A DNA stretch of 64,000 nt from positions 2,542,001 through 2,606,000 of the forward strand of contig NZ_CP030053.1 in assembly GCF_004114955.1 (NCBI RefSeq), given 5' to 3'. A program made the translations under genes and the position numbers. The DNA comes from Bradyrhizobium guangzhouense. Lineage in GTDB: Bacteria > Pseudomonadota > Alphaproteobacteria > Rhizobiales > Xanthobacteraceae. The notes beneath the pieces were generated by a model. That model was not told the DNA's origin and did not search any database. It saw nothing but the letters and a program-made list of their open reading frames with translations. Positions 8,921 to 17,064 of the stretch are shown here, piece by piece (the stretch's first letter is position 1; the number at the start of each line of letters is the position of its first letter).

Positions 8921-10264
8921 TTACTCGGTCGAGTCGAAATCCTCCTCCTTCGTGCCGAGCAGCGACACGATCGTGCGCAGGCCGGAATCGAGCTGCTCGA
9001 AGGAGGGCGGGGCAAGCGCAAGCCGCACCGCATTCGGTGCGTGGCCGTGCGCGACGGCGAATGTCGAGGACGGCGTCAGCGCAATGCCGCGCCGGGCGGC
9101 TGCGGCGACGAAGGTCTGCGAGCGCCAGTGCGGCGGCAGCGTCAGCCAGAGATGATAGGAGCGTGGATCGGCCGAGAGCTGGCTACCGGCGAGCAGTCGT
9201 GCCGCGGTCTGCTGGCGCCGCGCGGCATCGATACGCTTCAGCCGCGTCAACTCGGCGACCGTGCCGTCAGCCATCAACCGTTGCCCCGCGGCGAGCGCGT
9301 GGCCCGAGGCGATCCAGCCGCCGGTGCGTACCGCGCTCATCACGCTTTCACGCAAGTGCGGCGGCGCGACGAGGATGCCGAGCGCCAGGCCCGGCGCAAC
9401 CTTCTTGGAGAGGCTGTCGAGCACGATGCAGCGGTCCGGCCCGAGCGCCGCAAGCGGCGTGTCGTCGGCAAGGAAGCCGTAGACTGTGTCCTCGATGATG
9501 GTGAGATCGAGCTTCTCGGCGACGCGCATGATGTCGGTGCGCCGCGTCGCGTTCATGGTGACGCCGAGCGGATTCTGGATGATGGGCTGCAGATACAGCG
9601 CAGACAGATGCGCTTCGCGATGCGCTTTCTGGATCGCATCGGGCCGCGCGCCAAATTCGTCCATCGGGATCGGCACCAGCGTGATGCCGAGCCGCGCGGC
9701 GATGCTCTTGACATAAGGATAGGTGAGCGCCTCGACGCCGCAGCGACCGCCGGTCGGCACGAGCGCTGCGAGCGCTGCTGCGAGCGATTGCTTGCCGTTG
9801 GCGGTGAAGAGGATCTGCTCGGCCTGCGGCGCAAAATCCTTGCGCGCGAGATAGGCGGCGGCAGCAACGCGCGCGTTCTTGGTGCCCGTGCTGGTCGATG
9901 ATCGCAGCACGGCCTCCAGCGCATCGACGCGCTCGAGCCCGGCGAGGCTCTTGGCGATCATCGTCCATTGCTGCGGCAACAACGGATAATTGACCTCGAA
10001 ATCGATGCGCGCATCGCGCGGCTCGGCGATGGTCTCGACCTCACGCCTGATGTCGCCGGAGATGAAGGTGCCGCGGCCGACTTCGCCGACTACGAGCCCA
10101 CGGCGCAGCAGCTCCGTATAAACCCGGCTGGCTGTCGAAACGGCAATGCCGCGATCGTAGGCAAAATTGCGCTGCGGCGGCAGCCGGTCGCCGGGCTTTA
10201 ACGTGCCCTTAGCGATATCTGCGGCAATGGCATCCGCAAGCTTCACATACTCGAACTTGGACAT
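8921..10264 (-). CDS. MocR-type GntR regulator with PLP aminotransferase domain
   Basis: 447 residues. The N-terminus (about 1-75) is a GntR winged helix (LADAIAADIAKGTLKPGDRLPPQ pattern, then TASRVYTELLRRG and GRGTFI). A long fold-type I aminotransferase-like domain follows, with a SLSKKVAPGLALG segment carrying the PLP-binding lysine near residue 285. MocR proteins use PLP or amino-containing ligands as effectors and usually control a neighbouring gene. The ATG at 10264 was chosen because it lies at the GntR domain start; the upstream extension overlaps putative operator repeats. It diverges from a DUF1127 gene, the likely co-regulated target. Confidence 0.9.
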   Translation of the reverse strand: MSKFEYVKLADAIAADIAKGTLKPGDRLPPQRNFAYDRGIAVSTASRVYTELLRRGLVVGEVGRGTFISGDIRREVETIAEPRDARIDFEVNYPLLPQQWTMIAKSLAGLERVDALEAVLRSSTSTGTKNARVAAAAYLARKDFAPQAEQILFTANGKQSLAAALAALVPTGGRCGVEALTYPYVKSIAARLGITLVPIPMDEFGARPDAIQKAHREAHLSALYLQPIIQNPLGVTMNATRRTDIMRVAEKLDLTIIEDTVYGFLADDTPLAALGPDRCIVLDSLSKKVAPGLALGILVAPPHLRESVMSAVRTGGWIASGHALAAGQRLMADGTVAELTRLKRIDAARRQQTAARLLAGSQLSADPRSYHLWLTLPPHWRSQTFVAAAARRGIALTPSSTFAVAHGHAPNAVRLALAPPSFEQLDSGLRTIVSLLGTKEEDFDSTE

Positions 10265-10265
10265 T

Positions 10266-10305
10266 ATTGCACCGAGAGCAATGTTTTTCTTGCTCCGAGC
10301 AATGT
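10266..10305. promoter_or_regulatory. Putative MocR operator: two repeats spaced 21 bp
   Basis: The nonamer GAGCAATGT occurs at 10276-10284 and again at 10297-10305, exactly 21 bp (two helical turns) apart. Each is part of a small inverted repeat: ATTGC-N7-GCAAT (10266-10282) and TTGC-N5-GCAA (10290-10302). A looser copy starts at 10310. MocR regulators typically bind such phased direct repeats between themselves and a divergent gene. Confidence 0.6.
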
Positions 10306-10451
10306 ACTGGAGCATTTAGGTTCCATCAAGGTCCGCGATTGAGCCGAGGTGAGCGAGAGCAATCCGACGGCAAATGAGGTGCAGCCGCTTCCAAGCGTTT
10401 GCGCCAACGGCATCCGCTTCGCCGTGCAGGACCAAAGGCCGGAGAAGAAAC

Positions 10452-10688
10452 ATGACCACGATCTCGCAAACTGCCGGGCGGAGCTTACGCCCATCCTCAT
10501 CGAGCGGATTTTTTGCCACGCTCGTCAATGCCGCTTACGCGCTGTTCGACCGCCTGGAGCGCCGCTCCGCCGTCAAGACGCTGAACGAACTCGACGATCG
10601 CGCCCTGCGCGACATCGGCATCAACCGCAGCCAGATCGAAGACGCCGTCTACGGCCAGTTCAAGGCCGAGCTGACGCGGTATCTTTGA
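10452..10688 (+). CDS. Small DUF1127 protein
   Basis: 78 residues. The C-terminal half has the DUF1127 signature: LNELDDRALRDIGINRSQIEDAV. Some DUF1127 proteins in rhizobia and Agrobacterium influence phosphate or stress physiology and RNA turnover. The ATG at 10452 is preceded by GGAGAAG at good spacing; the upstream in-frame extension has no such signal. The MocR regulator diverges from it and may control it. Confidence 0.85.
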   Translation: MTTISQTAGRSLRPSSSSGFFATLVNAAYALFDRLERRSAVKTLNELDDRALRDIGINRSQIEDAVYGQFKAELTRYL

Positions 10689-10693
10689 TCTTT

Positions 10694-10850
10694 CTTTCGC
10701 GTCCCGGACGCGCTGCAACGCCCTTAGCGTTGCTGCGCAGAGCCGGGACCCAACAGAAGCCGCACGGTGCGCTGCTGCATGGGCCCCGGCTCTGCAGCGC
10801 ACCGCTGAAGAAGCGCTGCGCTGCGTCCGGGGCACGAAACCTGAGTTGCC
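10694..10850. repeat. Nested inverted-repeat element, Bradyrhizobium intergenic type
   Basis: A long imperfect palindrome: outer arms around GTCCCGGACGC on the left and GCGTCCGGGGC on the right, inner arms GCAGAGCCGGGACCC and GGGCCCCGGCTCTGC. It would fold into a long RNA hairpin. Such elements recur in Bradyrhizobium intergenic DNA (from memory); a genome search would confirm copy number. Confidence 0.65.
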
Positions 10851-10876
10851 GCGCGCAACTGCCCGCACCACCGCAA

Positions 10877-11335
10877 TCAGGCGAACGCCGCCTGGCCCCA
10901 GACTCCATAAGCTCGATCGTCCTTGGACGCGCTAGGCTTGGGGCAGGGTCGCGCCGGAGCGCTACGCTGGCGCCCATGCCGGACATCAAGGCGCTGTAGT
11001 CGTGAAACGGTACTGCCCGCGAGCATGGCGAACCGCGCTGCCGCCTGTTTGACGACGAACATGATCGTCGTGATGCGGCTCAGCACGCCGAGCAGGAACA
11101 GCACCGAGAAAATGTCGATATAGGCGAGGAAATCGCCGATCAGCATCAGCTCAGGCGGAAGCGGGATGCTGTGATAGTAAGCGCCGATGAGGATGACGAC
11201 GGGGATGAAGGCGATGATCTTCCGCACCGTCAGCCTGTCGAGCAGCGCAGCAAGTTGCACCACCAGCACGTCCCACAGGGCATCGCCGATCGCGAGCGAG
11301 ACCTCGTAGGTCCATTTCCGCCAGAATCGCTTCAC
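10877..11335 (-). CDS. Hypothetical protein with two membrane segments
   Basis: 152 residues with hydrophobic segments at about 40-57 and 63-88, and a basic, low-complexity C-terminus rich in Arg/Pro/Ala that runs into the palindromic repeat. The start is GTG. It lies 15 bp after the universal stress gene on the same strand, so co-transcription is likely. No family recognised; the odd tail may reflect read-through into repeat DNA. Confidence 0.55.
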   Translation of the reverse strand: MKRFWRKWTYEVSLAIGDALWDVLVVQLAALLDRLTVRKIIAFIPVVILIGAYYHSIPLPPELMLIGDFLAYIDIFSVLFLLGVLSRITTIMFVVKQAAARFAMLAGSTVSRLQRLDVRHGRQRSAPARPCPKPSASKDDRAYGVWGQAAFA

Positions 11336-11350
11336 GCTAGTGCTCCTGCT

Positions 11351-11776
11351 TTAGTGCCTCACCACCAGCACGGAGCATTTGGCATAACGCACCACATGGC
11401 CGGCATTGGAGCCGAGGAAATACGTGCGCATCGCCGGCCGATGCGAGGTCATGACGATCAGGTCGGCCTTCATGTGCGCGGCCTCCTCGAGGATCTCGTG
11501 ATAGATGCCGCCCTGGCGCACCACGCTGGAGATGTGGGCGGCGTCGATGCCGGATTCACGGGCGACGATGGCAAGTGCCTCTTCAGAGGTCTGGCGCTGC
11601 TGTTCGTCGAAGTCGGCCGGGACATATTCGGCCAGCATCACCGGCGTCATCGGCAGCACGTTGAGCAGCCGGACCGATCCGCTCCAGTTCTGCGACAGCG
11701 TCGTCGCGGTGGCGATCGCTGGCTTTGCCAGATCAGTGTCGGCGAGGTCGATGGGCACGAGAATGGACTTGAACAT
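11351..11776 (-). CDS. Universal stress protein (UspA family)
   Basis: 141 residues with the Usp fold: FKSILVPIDLAD start, central ADLIVMTSHR and C-terminal LGSNAGHVVRYAKCSVLVVR. The classical ATP-binding G-x2-G-x9-G(S/T) pattern is altered, with arginine/methionine in place of the first glycines, so nucleotide binding is doubtful. GGAGG sits 5 bases before the ATG at 11776; an upstream TTG start would overlap that site and is rejected. Probably co-transcribed with the downstream small membrane protein. Confidence 0.88.
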   Translation of the reverse strand: MFKSILVPIDLADTDLAKPAIATATTLSQNWSGSVRLLNVLPMTPVMLAEYVPADFDEQQRQTSEEALAIVARESGIDAAHISSVVRQGGIYHEILEEAAHMKADLIVMTSHRPAMRTYFLGSNAGHVVRYAKCSVLVVRH

Positions 11777-11826
11777 CTGCGCCTCCAAATCTTCCAGTCA
11801 GCAAGATCTCCAGGTACGTCGCGCGA

Positions 11827-12363
11827 TCATCCCATTCGAAGCAATTTGGGGCTGACGAACAGCACCAGTTTGCCGCGGCGGTAGGCCACGTCCCCCCAAT
11901 CCTTGACATCAAAGTCGAGGACCGCAAGCCCCGCCGTCGGCAGATTGTCGGCGAGCGCCTTGGCACTGGCTTGATCGCCGCTGCCCGTCAGCATCAGGGC
12001 AGCCTCGTGCATGCCGGGATTGTGCCCGACCAGCAGCAGCCGCTTGGGATCGGCCGGGATCGTTGCAGTGCGAATGGTTTCGAGAATCTGGGCGGGATCG
12101 GCGCCATAGAGTTCCGACAGGATCTCAACCTGCGGCGCCGCGACGCGGTCTTTCATCGCTTCCCAGGCGATGTCCCAGGTCTGCCTGGCGCGGACGGCGT
12201 GCGACACCAGCACGGTCTCGGGGACGGGCGGATGGGTGGCCATCCAGTCTCCCATCTCTGCGGCATCTCGCTGGCCGCGATGGTCGAGCCGGCGGTCCTG
12301 GTCGCGGCCGCTTGGCGCGTCGGTCTCGGTCTTGGCGTGACGCAGCAGCATCAAACGGCGCAT
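11827..12363 (-). CDS. SixA-like histidine phosphatase
   Basis: 178 residues of the phosphoglycerate-mutase-like histidine phosphatase superfamily. It has the catalytic LLRHAKTE (RHG) motif at the N-terminus, SHAVRARQT in the middle and VGHNPG with the second histidine. This short form resembles SixA, which dephosphorylates phosphohistidine on signalling proteins; the substrate here is unknown. The ATG at 12363 puts the RHG motif at the usual distance from the start. It is upstream of uspA on the same strand. Confidence 0.82.
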   Translation of the reverse strand: MRRLMLLRHAKTETDAPSGRDQDRRLDHRGQRDAAEMGDWMATHPPVPETVLVSHAVRARQTWDIAWEAMKDRVAAPQVEILSELYGADPAQILETIRTATIPADPKRLLLVGHNPGMHEAALMLTGSGDQASAKALADNLPTAGLAVLDFDVKDWGDVAYRRGKLVLFVSPKLLRMG

Positions 12364-12456
12364 GGCATTCTCGAATCGTTCCACGTCCAGGATAATCTAC
12401 AGGCGCCCGTTGGGGACAAGGTGACAAGCGCCCGATTGGTATTAGCTTGTTATATT

Positions 12457-12505
12457 GAGCATGATCCTGTCGGAAAACCGCTGCGCACTTTTCCGGATCA
12501 TGCTC
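12457..12505. repeat. Palindromic GAGCATGATCC element
   Basis: Arms GAGCATGATCC (12457-12467) and GGATCATGCTC (12495-12505), with a second nested pair CGGAAAA / TTTTCCG inside. This closely matches a palindrome scattered through Rhizobiales genomes (from memory). It ends 11 bp before the ATG of the next gene, so it probably forms a hairpin in that gene's leader. Confidence 0.7.
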
Positions 12506-12516
12506 TAAGAAACGCT

Positions 12517-13989
12517 ATGAGCGAGACTTTCACAAGCGCATCCCAGGAAGAAGCCGGCTTTCGCGAGCGTGCCCGGCTGTCATTCGATCTCGACGCCGAC
12601 ATTTGCGTGATCGGGGCAGGGCTTGCCGGCCTTTCCATTGCACTCGAGGCGGCACGGCTGGGGGCCAGCGTCGCGGTGCTCGAGGGCCGTCATATCGGCT
12701 GGAACGCCTCCGGCAATCAGCTCGGCACCGTGATGCCGGGCTTCGCGCTGCCGCTCACCGAGCTGATCGAGCGCATCGGCTTCGAGGATGCCAGCGAGTT
12801 GTGGGCGCTCTCGAAGGAGGGCGCGGAACTCGTCCGGGCCAACGCCACCGAGGAGAACATGCCTGATATCGGCCTCACCGAGGGCGTATTGGAGGTCTCC
12901 AACGTCGATAGCGGCGACCGGCTGATCAGCCGGTTGCAGATGCTGCACGAGGATTTCGATACCGAGGTCGAAGGCTGGCAGGTCGATCGCGTTCGCGCGG
13001 CGCTCAAGACCGATCGTTACTTCCACGGCATCTATTACCCCAATGCGTTCCAGGTCGACGGCCGCAAATATGTACATGGCCTTGCCGCGCTGGCGCGGCG
13101 CGCCGGGGCCCGCATCTTCGAGGATACCCCTGTCGTCAGCATCGACCATTCCGGCATCCGCAAGCGCATCGTCACGCCTTCGGCGCGGCTGCGCGCCTCG
13201 CATATCGTGCTCGCCGGCAACATTCATCTCGGCGCGCCCCTGCGGCGCCTGTCGGAGACGCTGCTGCCGGTCTGGCGCTACGCCGGAATCACCGCGCCGC
13301 TCGGCGAGCGCGTGCACGAGATCATCGGCTTCAAGGGATCGGTGATGGATTCCGACGGTATCGATCATTTCCGCATCGTCGATGGCGACCGCTTGATGTG
13401 GGAGAGCCCTGAGACCACGTGGGCGGCGCGACCGCAGCGCTTTGCGGGCAGCGTCAAGCGTCGCATCCGCTCGATCTTCCCGGAGCTCGGCAATGTCGAG
13501 ATATCGGAGACATTTGGCGGCGCCACCGGCCAGACCGTGCACGGCATGCCGCAGATCGGCCAGTTGCGCAAAGGCCTGTGGGTGGCGAGCGGGTTCGGCC
13601 GCCAGGGCATGAACACGTCGGCCATGGCCGGGCAGCTGATCGCGCGCAGCATCCTGTGGGGTGAGGAGCGCTGGAAGCTGTTCTCGCCGTTCGAGCTGGT
13701 TTGGGCCGGCGGCACGACGGGCCGGGTCGCGGGGCAGTTGGTTGGCCTGTGGGGCCGGGCGAGTTCCGCCGCCGCGGGATCGCTCGCCCGCTATCGCGAG
13801 CGGGCGCGGGTGAAGGACAGGGAACGAGAGGCGCGGCTCGCCGAAGCCAACCGGGCCGCCGGCACCGGTCCGCGCCGTCCGCCGCCGGGGGGTCGGCCGC
13901 GGATGGCCCCACCGCCGCAGCCGACTGCAATCGAGGAGGCGGAACCGGCCGCCCAGGATATCTCCCAAGAGCAAGGCGTCTCGCAATAA
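12517..13989 (+). CDS. FAD-dependent oxidoreductase (DAO family)
   Basis: 490 residues. A Rossmann dinucleotide fold starts near residue 28 (ADICVIGAGLAGLSIALEAA, GxGxxG) followed by VLEGRHIGWNASG, typical of D-amino-acid-oxidase/DadA-like flavoproteins. The C-terminal FAD contact is GLWVASGFGRQGMNTSAMAG. An unusual proline/arginine/glutamate-rich tail of about 90 residues follows the catalytic part. The substrate is probably an amine or amino acid. The ATG at 12517 gives the family N-terminus; the much longer upstream open frame runs through antisense sequence and the palindrome. Confidence 0.85.
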   Translation: MSETFTSASQEEAGFRERARLSFDLDADICVIGAGLAGLSIALEAARLGASVAVLEGRHIGWNASGNQLGTVMPGFALPLTELIERIGFEDASELWALSKEGAELVRANATEENMPDIGLTEGVLEVSNVDSGDRLISRLQMLHEDFDTEVEGWQVDRVRAALKTDRYFHGIYYPNAFQVDGRKYVHGLAALARRAGARIFEDTPVVSIDHSGIRKRIVTPSARLRASHIVLAGNIHLGAPLRRLSETLLPVWRYAGITAPLGERVHEIIGFKGSVMDSDGIDHFRIVDGDRLMWESPETTWAARPQRFAGSVKRRIRSIFPELGNVEISETFGGATGQTVHGMPQIGQLRKGLWVASGFGRQGMNTSAMAGQLIARSILWGEERWKLFSPFELVWAGGTTGRVAGQLVGLWGRASSAAAGSLARYRERARVKDREREARLAEANRAAGTGPRRPPPGGRPRMAPPPQPTAIEEAEPAAQDISQEQGVSQ

Positions 13990-14074
13990 GGACGCGAAAA
14001 ATTCCCTCTGGATGTGTAACATTGGCCGCTAGAGCCCGTATCTCAGGGCGTACAGCTCCCACACGGAGAATGAG

Positions 14075-14587
14075 ATGTTTGACCGCCGCATCCTGCTAAC
14101 GACTGTCGCCGGCCTGTTCGGCCTTTCGGCCTTCCGCTGGCTGAGGGCAACGCCGGCCGAGGCCGGAGAGAAGGCCGCGCAAAAGTTCGAGATCGAGAAA
14201 ACCGACGCCGAGTGGCGTGCACAATTGACGCCGCAGCAATATGAGATCCTGCGTAAAGAGGGCACCGAACGGCCGGGCTCCAGCCCGCTGCTGAACGAAC
14301 ATCGCAAGGGCACCTTCGCCTGTGCCGGCTGCGACCTCCCGCTGTTTGCCTCCGAGACCAAATTCGAGAGCGGCACGGGTTGGCCGAGCTTCTACCAGCC
14401 GATCGAGGGCAACGTCGGCAAGACCGAGGACCGCACCTTCGGCATGGTGCGCACCGAGGTGCACTGCCGGCGCTGCGGCGGCCATCTCGGCCACGTCTTC
14501 GACGATGGTCCGAAGCCGACCGGACTGCGCTATTGCATCGACGGTTTCGGGCTGGTTTTCCACCCCGCGGCGCCGTCGGCGACGTAA
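14075..14587 (+). CDS. msrB: Peptide-methionine (R)-S-oxide reductase, exported form
   Basis: 170 residues. The core has both zinc CxxC pairs (CAGC and CRRC), the [10 protein letters not shown] substrate loop and the RYCIDG catalytic-cysteine motif of MsrB. A 30-residue N-terminal leader with DRRILLTT and a hydrophobic stretch ending in AEA resembles a Tat or Sec signal, so this MsrB likely repairs oxidised methionines in the periplasm. It is followed by a strong terminator separating it from the flagellar genes. Confidence 0.92.
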   Translation: MFDRRILLTTVAGLFGLSAFRWLRATPAEAGEKAAQKFEIEKTDAEWRAQLTPQQYEILRKEGTERPGSSPLLNEHRKGTFACAGCDLPLFASETKFESGTGWPSFYQPIEGNVGKTEDRTFGMVRTEVHCRRCGGHLGHVFDDGPKPTGLRYCIDGFGLVFHPAAPSAT

Positions 14588-14608
14588 GCTCTATTTGAAG
14601 TGTTTCCC

Positions 14609-14623
14609 CGGCAATTGTTGCCG
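14609..14623. promoter_or_regulatory. CGGCA-N5-TGCCG palindrome, candidate FlbD-type enhancer for flgE
   Basis: A perfect 15-bp palindrome about 84 bp upstream of the -24 GG of the flgE sigma-54 promoter (centre near -109 from the predicted start). The same motif lies at a similar distance from other sigma-54 promoters here. It could also form a small RNA hairpin in msrB read-through. Confidence 0.6.
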
Positions 14624-14634
14624 GTCCGGCAATT

Positions 14635-14668
14635 ATGCCCCGGTCCCTCGGCCGGGGCATTTCTATTT
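14635..14668 (+). terminator. Rho-independent terminator after msrB
   Basis: Nine-base arms ATGCCCCGG and CCGGGGCAT with an 8-base loop, followed by TTCTATTT. Clean intrinsic terminator. Confidence 0.85.
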
Positions 14669-14698
14669 AAGTCATTGATTTCGTGAAAATACCCGCCT

Positions 14699-14713
14699 TG
14701 GCATAGGCCTTGC
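14699..14713 (+). promoter_or_regulatory. Sigma-54 promoter of flgE-flgK-flgL
   Basis: TGGCAT-N5-TTGC with the invariant GG (14700-14701) and GC (14712-14713) separated by exactly 10 bases. It matches the RpoN consensus TGGCAC-N5-TTGC with one deviation. Predicted transcription start near 14725, about 50 bases before flgE. Confidence 0.75.
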
Positions 14714-14777
14714 GACTGTCTCCCCGACTGCGGCCATGGGTCGACCCGCCGCCGAGATCGGATTTGGAGACAAAGTT

Positions 14778-17030
14778 ATGGGTATCTTCGATGCAATGAA
14801 CACCTCGGTGGGTGGCCTGCAGGCGCAGTCCTACGCGCTTCAGAACATCTCGGGCAACATCGCGAACTCGTCCACCACCGGTTACAAGGGCATCGGGACC
14901 AGCTTCGTCGACCTCATTCCCGACGCCTCGGTGCCGAGCAAGCAAGTCGCGGGCGGGGTGACGGCCAGCGCCAAAGCCACCATCACCACGCAGGGCACGA
15001 TCTCGTCCTCCAGCGTCGCCACCAACATGGCGATCACCGGTGACGGCTTCTTCTCGATCCAGAAAGCCACCAGCGTCGTCGACAACTTGCCGCAGTTCAG
15101 CGGCGTCACCTATTACACAAGGCGCGGCGACTTCCAGCTCAATTCCAACGGCAACCTCGTCAACGGCGCCGGCTACTATCTGATGGGCGTCACGGTCGAC
15201 CCGAAGACCGGCAACCCGCAGGGCAACGTTGCGACCGTTTTGAAATTCCAAAACAACTTCATCCCGGCTCAGGCCACCACCTCGATCCAGTACGCCGCGA
15301 ACCTGCCATCCGTGCCGAACACGGTGGCGAGCTCGACTGCAGCGACCGGCACGCTCCTCGCGTCCGGAGGACTGAACCCGTCGGACTTCCAGGCGAACCC
15401 GTTGCCGGTCGGCACGCCGCCCGCGCCCTATACCAGCGCGACCGTGTCAGGTGCAGCCGCAACCGGCAATCTCCGCTCGCCCTACTCGTCGACGACGGGG
15501 ACAGGCACGGTTGCGCTCCAGAACAATTCGGCCGCGGTGGCCTCGACGTCCACGTCCCTCGACAACTCGGTGGGCACCCATCTCGCCTCCAGCATCCTCA
15601 CCGCGCTGAGCGGCCAGACGCTGACCATCAACGGCAACACCATCACCTTCAACGGCGGCACCACCGTCACGACGGCCGGCAGCAACACCACGATCGGCCT
15701 CGGCACCGGCACGACCGCGACGGTGGCCAGCATCCTGAACGCGATCCAGACCGCGGGCGGCGCCGGTGTCACAGCATCACTGAACGCCACGGGCAACATC
15801 CAGATCTCGACGGGTACCGGCACCGACGTGGCGGTCGGCAGCGGTACGGCGGCCACCGCGCTTGGCCTCAGCAGCGTGACGCGCGGGGGCAACGTGCTGT
15901 CCTCTCCCGCTATCACCGGCGCCACTGTGCTGAGCGGCGCCGCGTCCGCCGGCGGCGCCGAGGTGCTCACGTCGGGCTTCTCTGCGGGCGACACCATCAC
16001 CGTTGATGGCCAGACGCTGACCTTCATGACCTCGGGCGCCACGGGTGCGAACCAGATCAACATCACCGACAACATCACGACCCTGCTCGGCAAGATTGAC
16101 GCTCTCTCCGGCGCGTCGGGATCATCGGTCAGCGCCGGTGGCGTGATCACGCTGAACACCGGCACCGTTTCGAACCTGTCGGTGTCGAGCTCCAACAGCG
16201 CCGCCTTCGCCGCGCTCGGCTTCACCTCGACCATCACCAAGAACCGCGACGGTGGCGGCACCGCCGGCACCGGCGGCGTGATCGGCAACGACATCGCCAC
16301 CTTCACGAAGGAATCGATCAGCGGCGGTGCGGTGACGGCCTACAATGCGGCCGGTACGCCGGTGAACCTGCAGTTGCGCTGGGCCAAGACCGACAGTGCG
16401 TCCCTGGGCGCGGGTCATTCCGATAGCTGGAACCTGTTCTACCAGACCGACCCGAATGCGACCGGTACGACGGTCGGCTGGGTCAACACCGGACAGGCCT
16501 TCACTTTCGCTGCCGACGGTTCGCTGACTTCGCCGAGTGGCTCCGGCATCACCATCAACAATGTCAGCGTCGGTGGTCAGTCGCTCGGCTCGGTCGCCTT
16601 CAACATCTCCTCGGGCGGCCTGACGCAATATGCCAGCACCAGCGGTGCGGTGACCATCAACACCATCACACAGAACGGCTACGCGGCCGGTCAGCTCCGC
16701 TCGGTCGCCGTCAACAACAACGGTCTCGTGGTCGGTACGTTCTCCAATGGCCAGAACCTCGACCTCGCCCAGGTCTCGCTGTCGCACTTCAACGGCACCA
16801 ATTACCTCAAGGCGATGGATGGGGGTGCCTATGCCGCGACCGATCAGTCGGGACCTGCGATCGATGGCGCGTCGGGCACCATCAGCGGCTCGTCGCTGGA
16901 AGGATCGAACACCGACATCGCCGACGAGTTCACCAAGCTGATCGTGACCCAGCAGGCCTATTCGGCCAACACCAAGGTGATCACGACGGCGAATTCGATG
17001 GTCCAGGATCTCCTCAACGTGTTGCGCTGA
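14778..17030 (+). CDS. flgE: Flagellar hook protein FlgE, enlarged
   Basis: 750 residues, against about 400 in enteric bacteria. The N-terminus (MGIFDAMNTSVGGLQAQS, then ALQNISGNIANSSTTGYKG) and the C-terminus (LEGSNTDIADEFTKLIVTQQAYSANTKVI) are the conserved axial helices of the hook. The extra length is mostly an insertion at about 237-490 made of beta-rich Thr/Ser/Gly repeats (QTLTINGNTITF, DTITVDGQTLTF) that is clearly homologous to an insertion in FlgL. The ATG at 14778 has TTGGAGA upstream; a longer in-frame start would overlap the sigma-54 leader. First gene of the flgEKL operon. The hook is the universal joint between rod and filament. Confidence 0.95.
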   Translation: MGIFDAMNTSVGGLQAQSYALQNISGNIANSSTTGYKGIGTSFVDLIPDASVPSKQVAGGVTASAKATITTQGTISSSSVATNMAITGDGFFSIQKATSVVDNLPQFSGVTYYTRRGDFQLNSNGNLVNGAGYYLMGVTVDPKTGNPQGNVATVLKFQNNFIPAQATTSIQYAANLPSVPNTVASSTAATGTLLASGGLNPSDFQANPLPVGTPPAPYTSATVSGAAATGNLRSPYSSTTGTGTVALQNNSAAVASTSTSLDNSVGTHLASSILTALSGQTLTINGNTITFNGGTTVTTAGSNTTIGLGTGTTATVASILNAIQTAGGAGVTASLNATGNIQISTGTGTDVAVGSGTAATALGLSSVTRGGNVLSSPAITGATVLSGAASAGGAEVLTSGFSAGDTITVDGQTLTFMTSGATGANQINITDNITTLLGKIDALSGASGSSVSAGGVITLNTGTVSNLSVSSSNSAAFAALGFTSTITKNRDGGGTAGTGGVIGNDIATFTKESISGGAVTAYNAAGTPVNLQLRWAKTDSASLGAGHSDSWNLFYQTDPNATGTTVGWVNTGQAFTFAADGSLTSPSGSGITINNVSVGGQSLGSVAFNISSGGLTQYASTSGAVTINTITQNGYAAGQLRSVAVNNNGLVVGTFSNGQNLDLAQVSLSHFNGTNYLKAMDGGAYAATDQSGPAIDGASGTISGSSLEGSNTDIADEFTKLIVTQQAYSANTKVITTANSMVQDLLNVLR

Positions 17031-17064
17031 TCGGCGCGTAACGTAACCAAAGGCGGCAAGTAAG

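Noticed and set aside
10198..10212. TTAA-N7-TTAG resembling a CtrA box
   Set aside because: Lies inside the MocR coding region with an imperfect right half and no downstream start on the matching strand.
11971..12516. N-terminal extension of the FAD oxidoreductase frame
   Set aside because: Runs antisense to the phosphatase gene and through a palindromic repeat; the Rossmann motif starts correctly from the ATG at 12517.
12580..14022. 480-residue reverse frame
   Set aside because: Antisense shadow of the FAD oxidoreductase.
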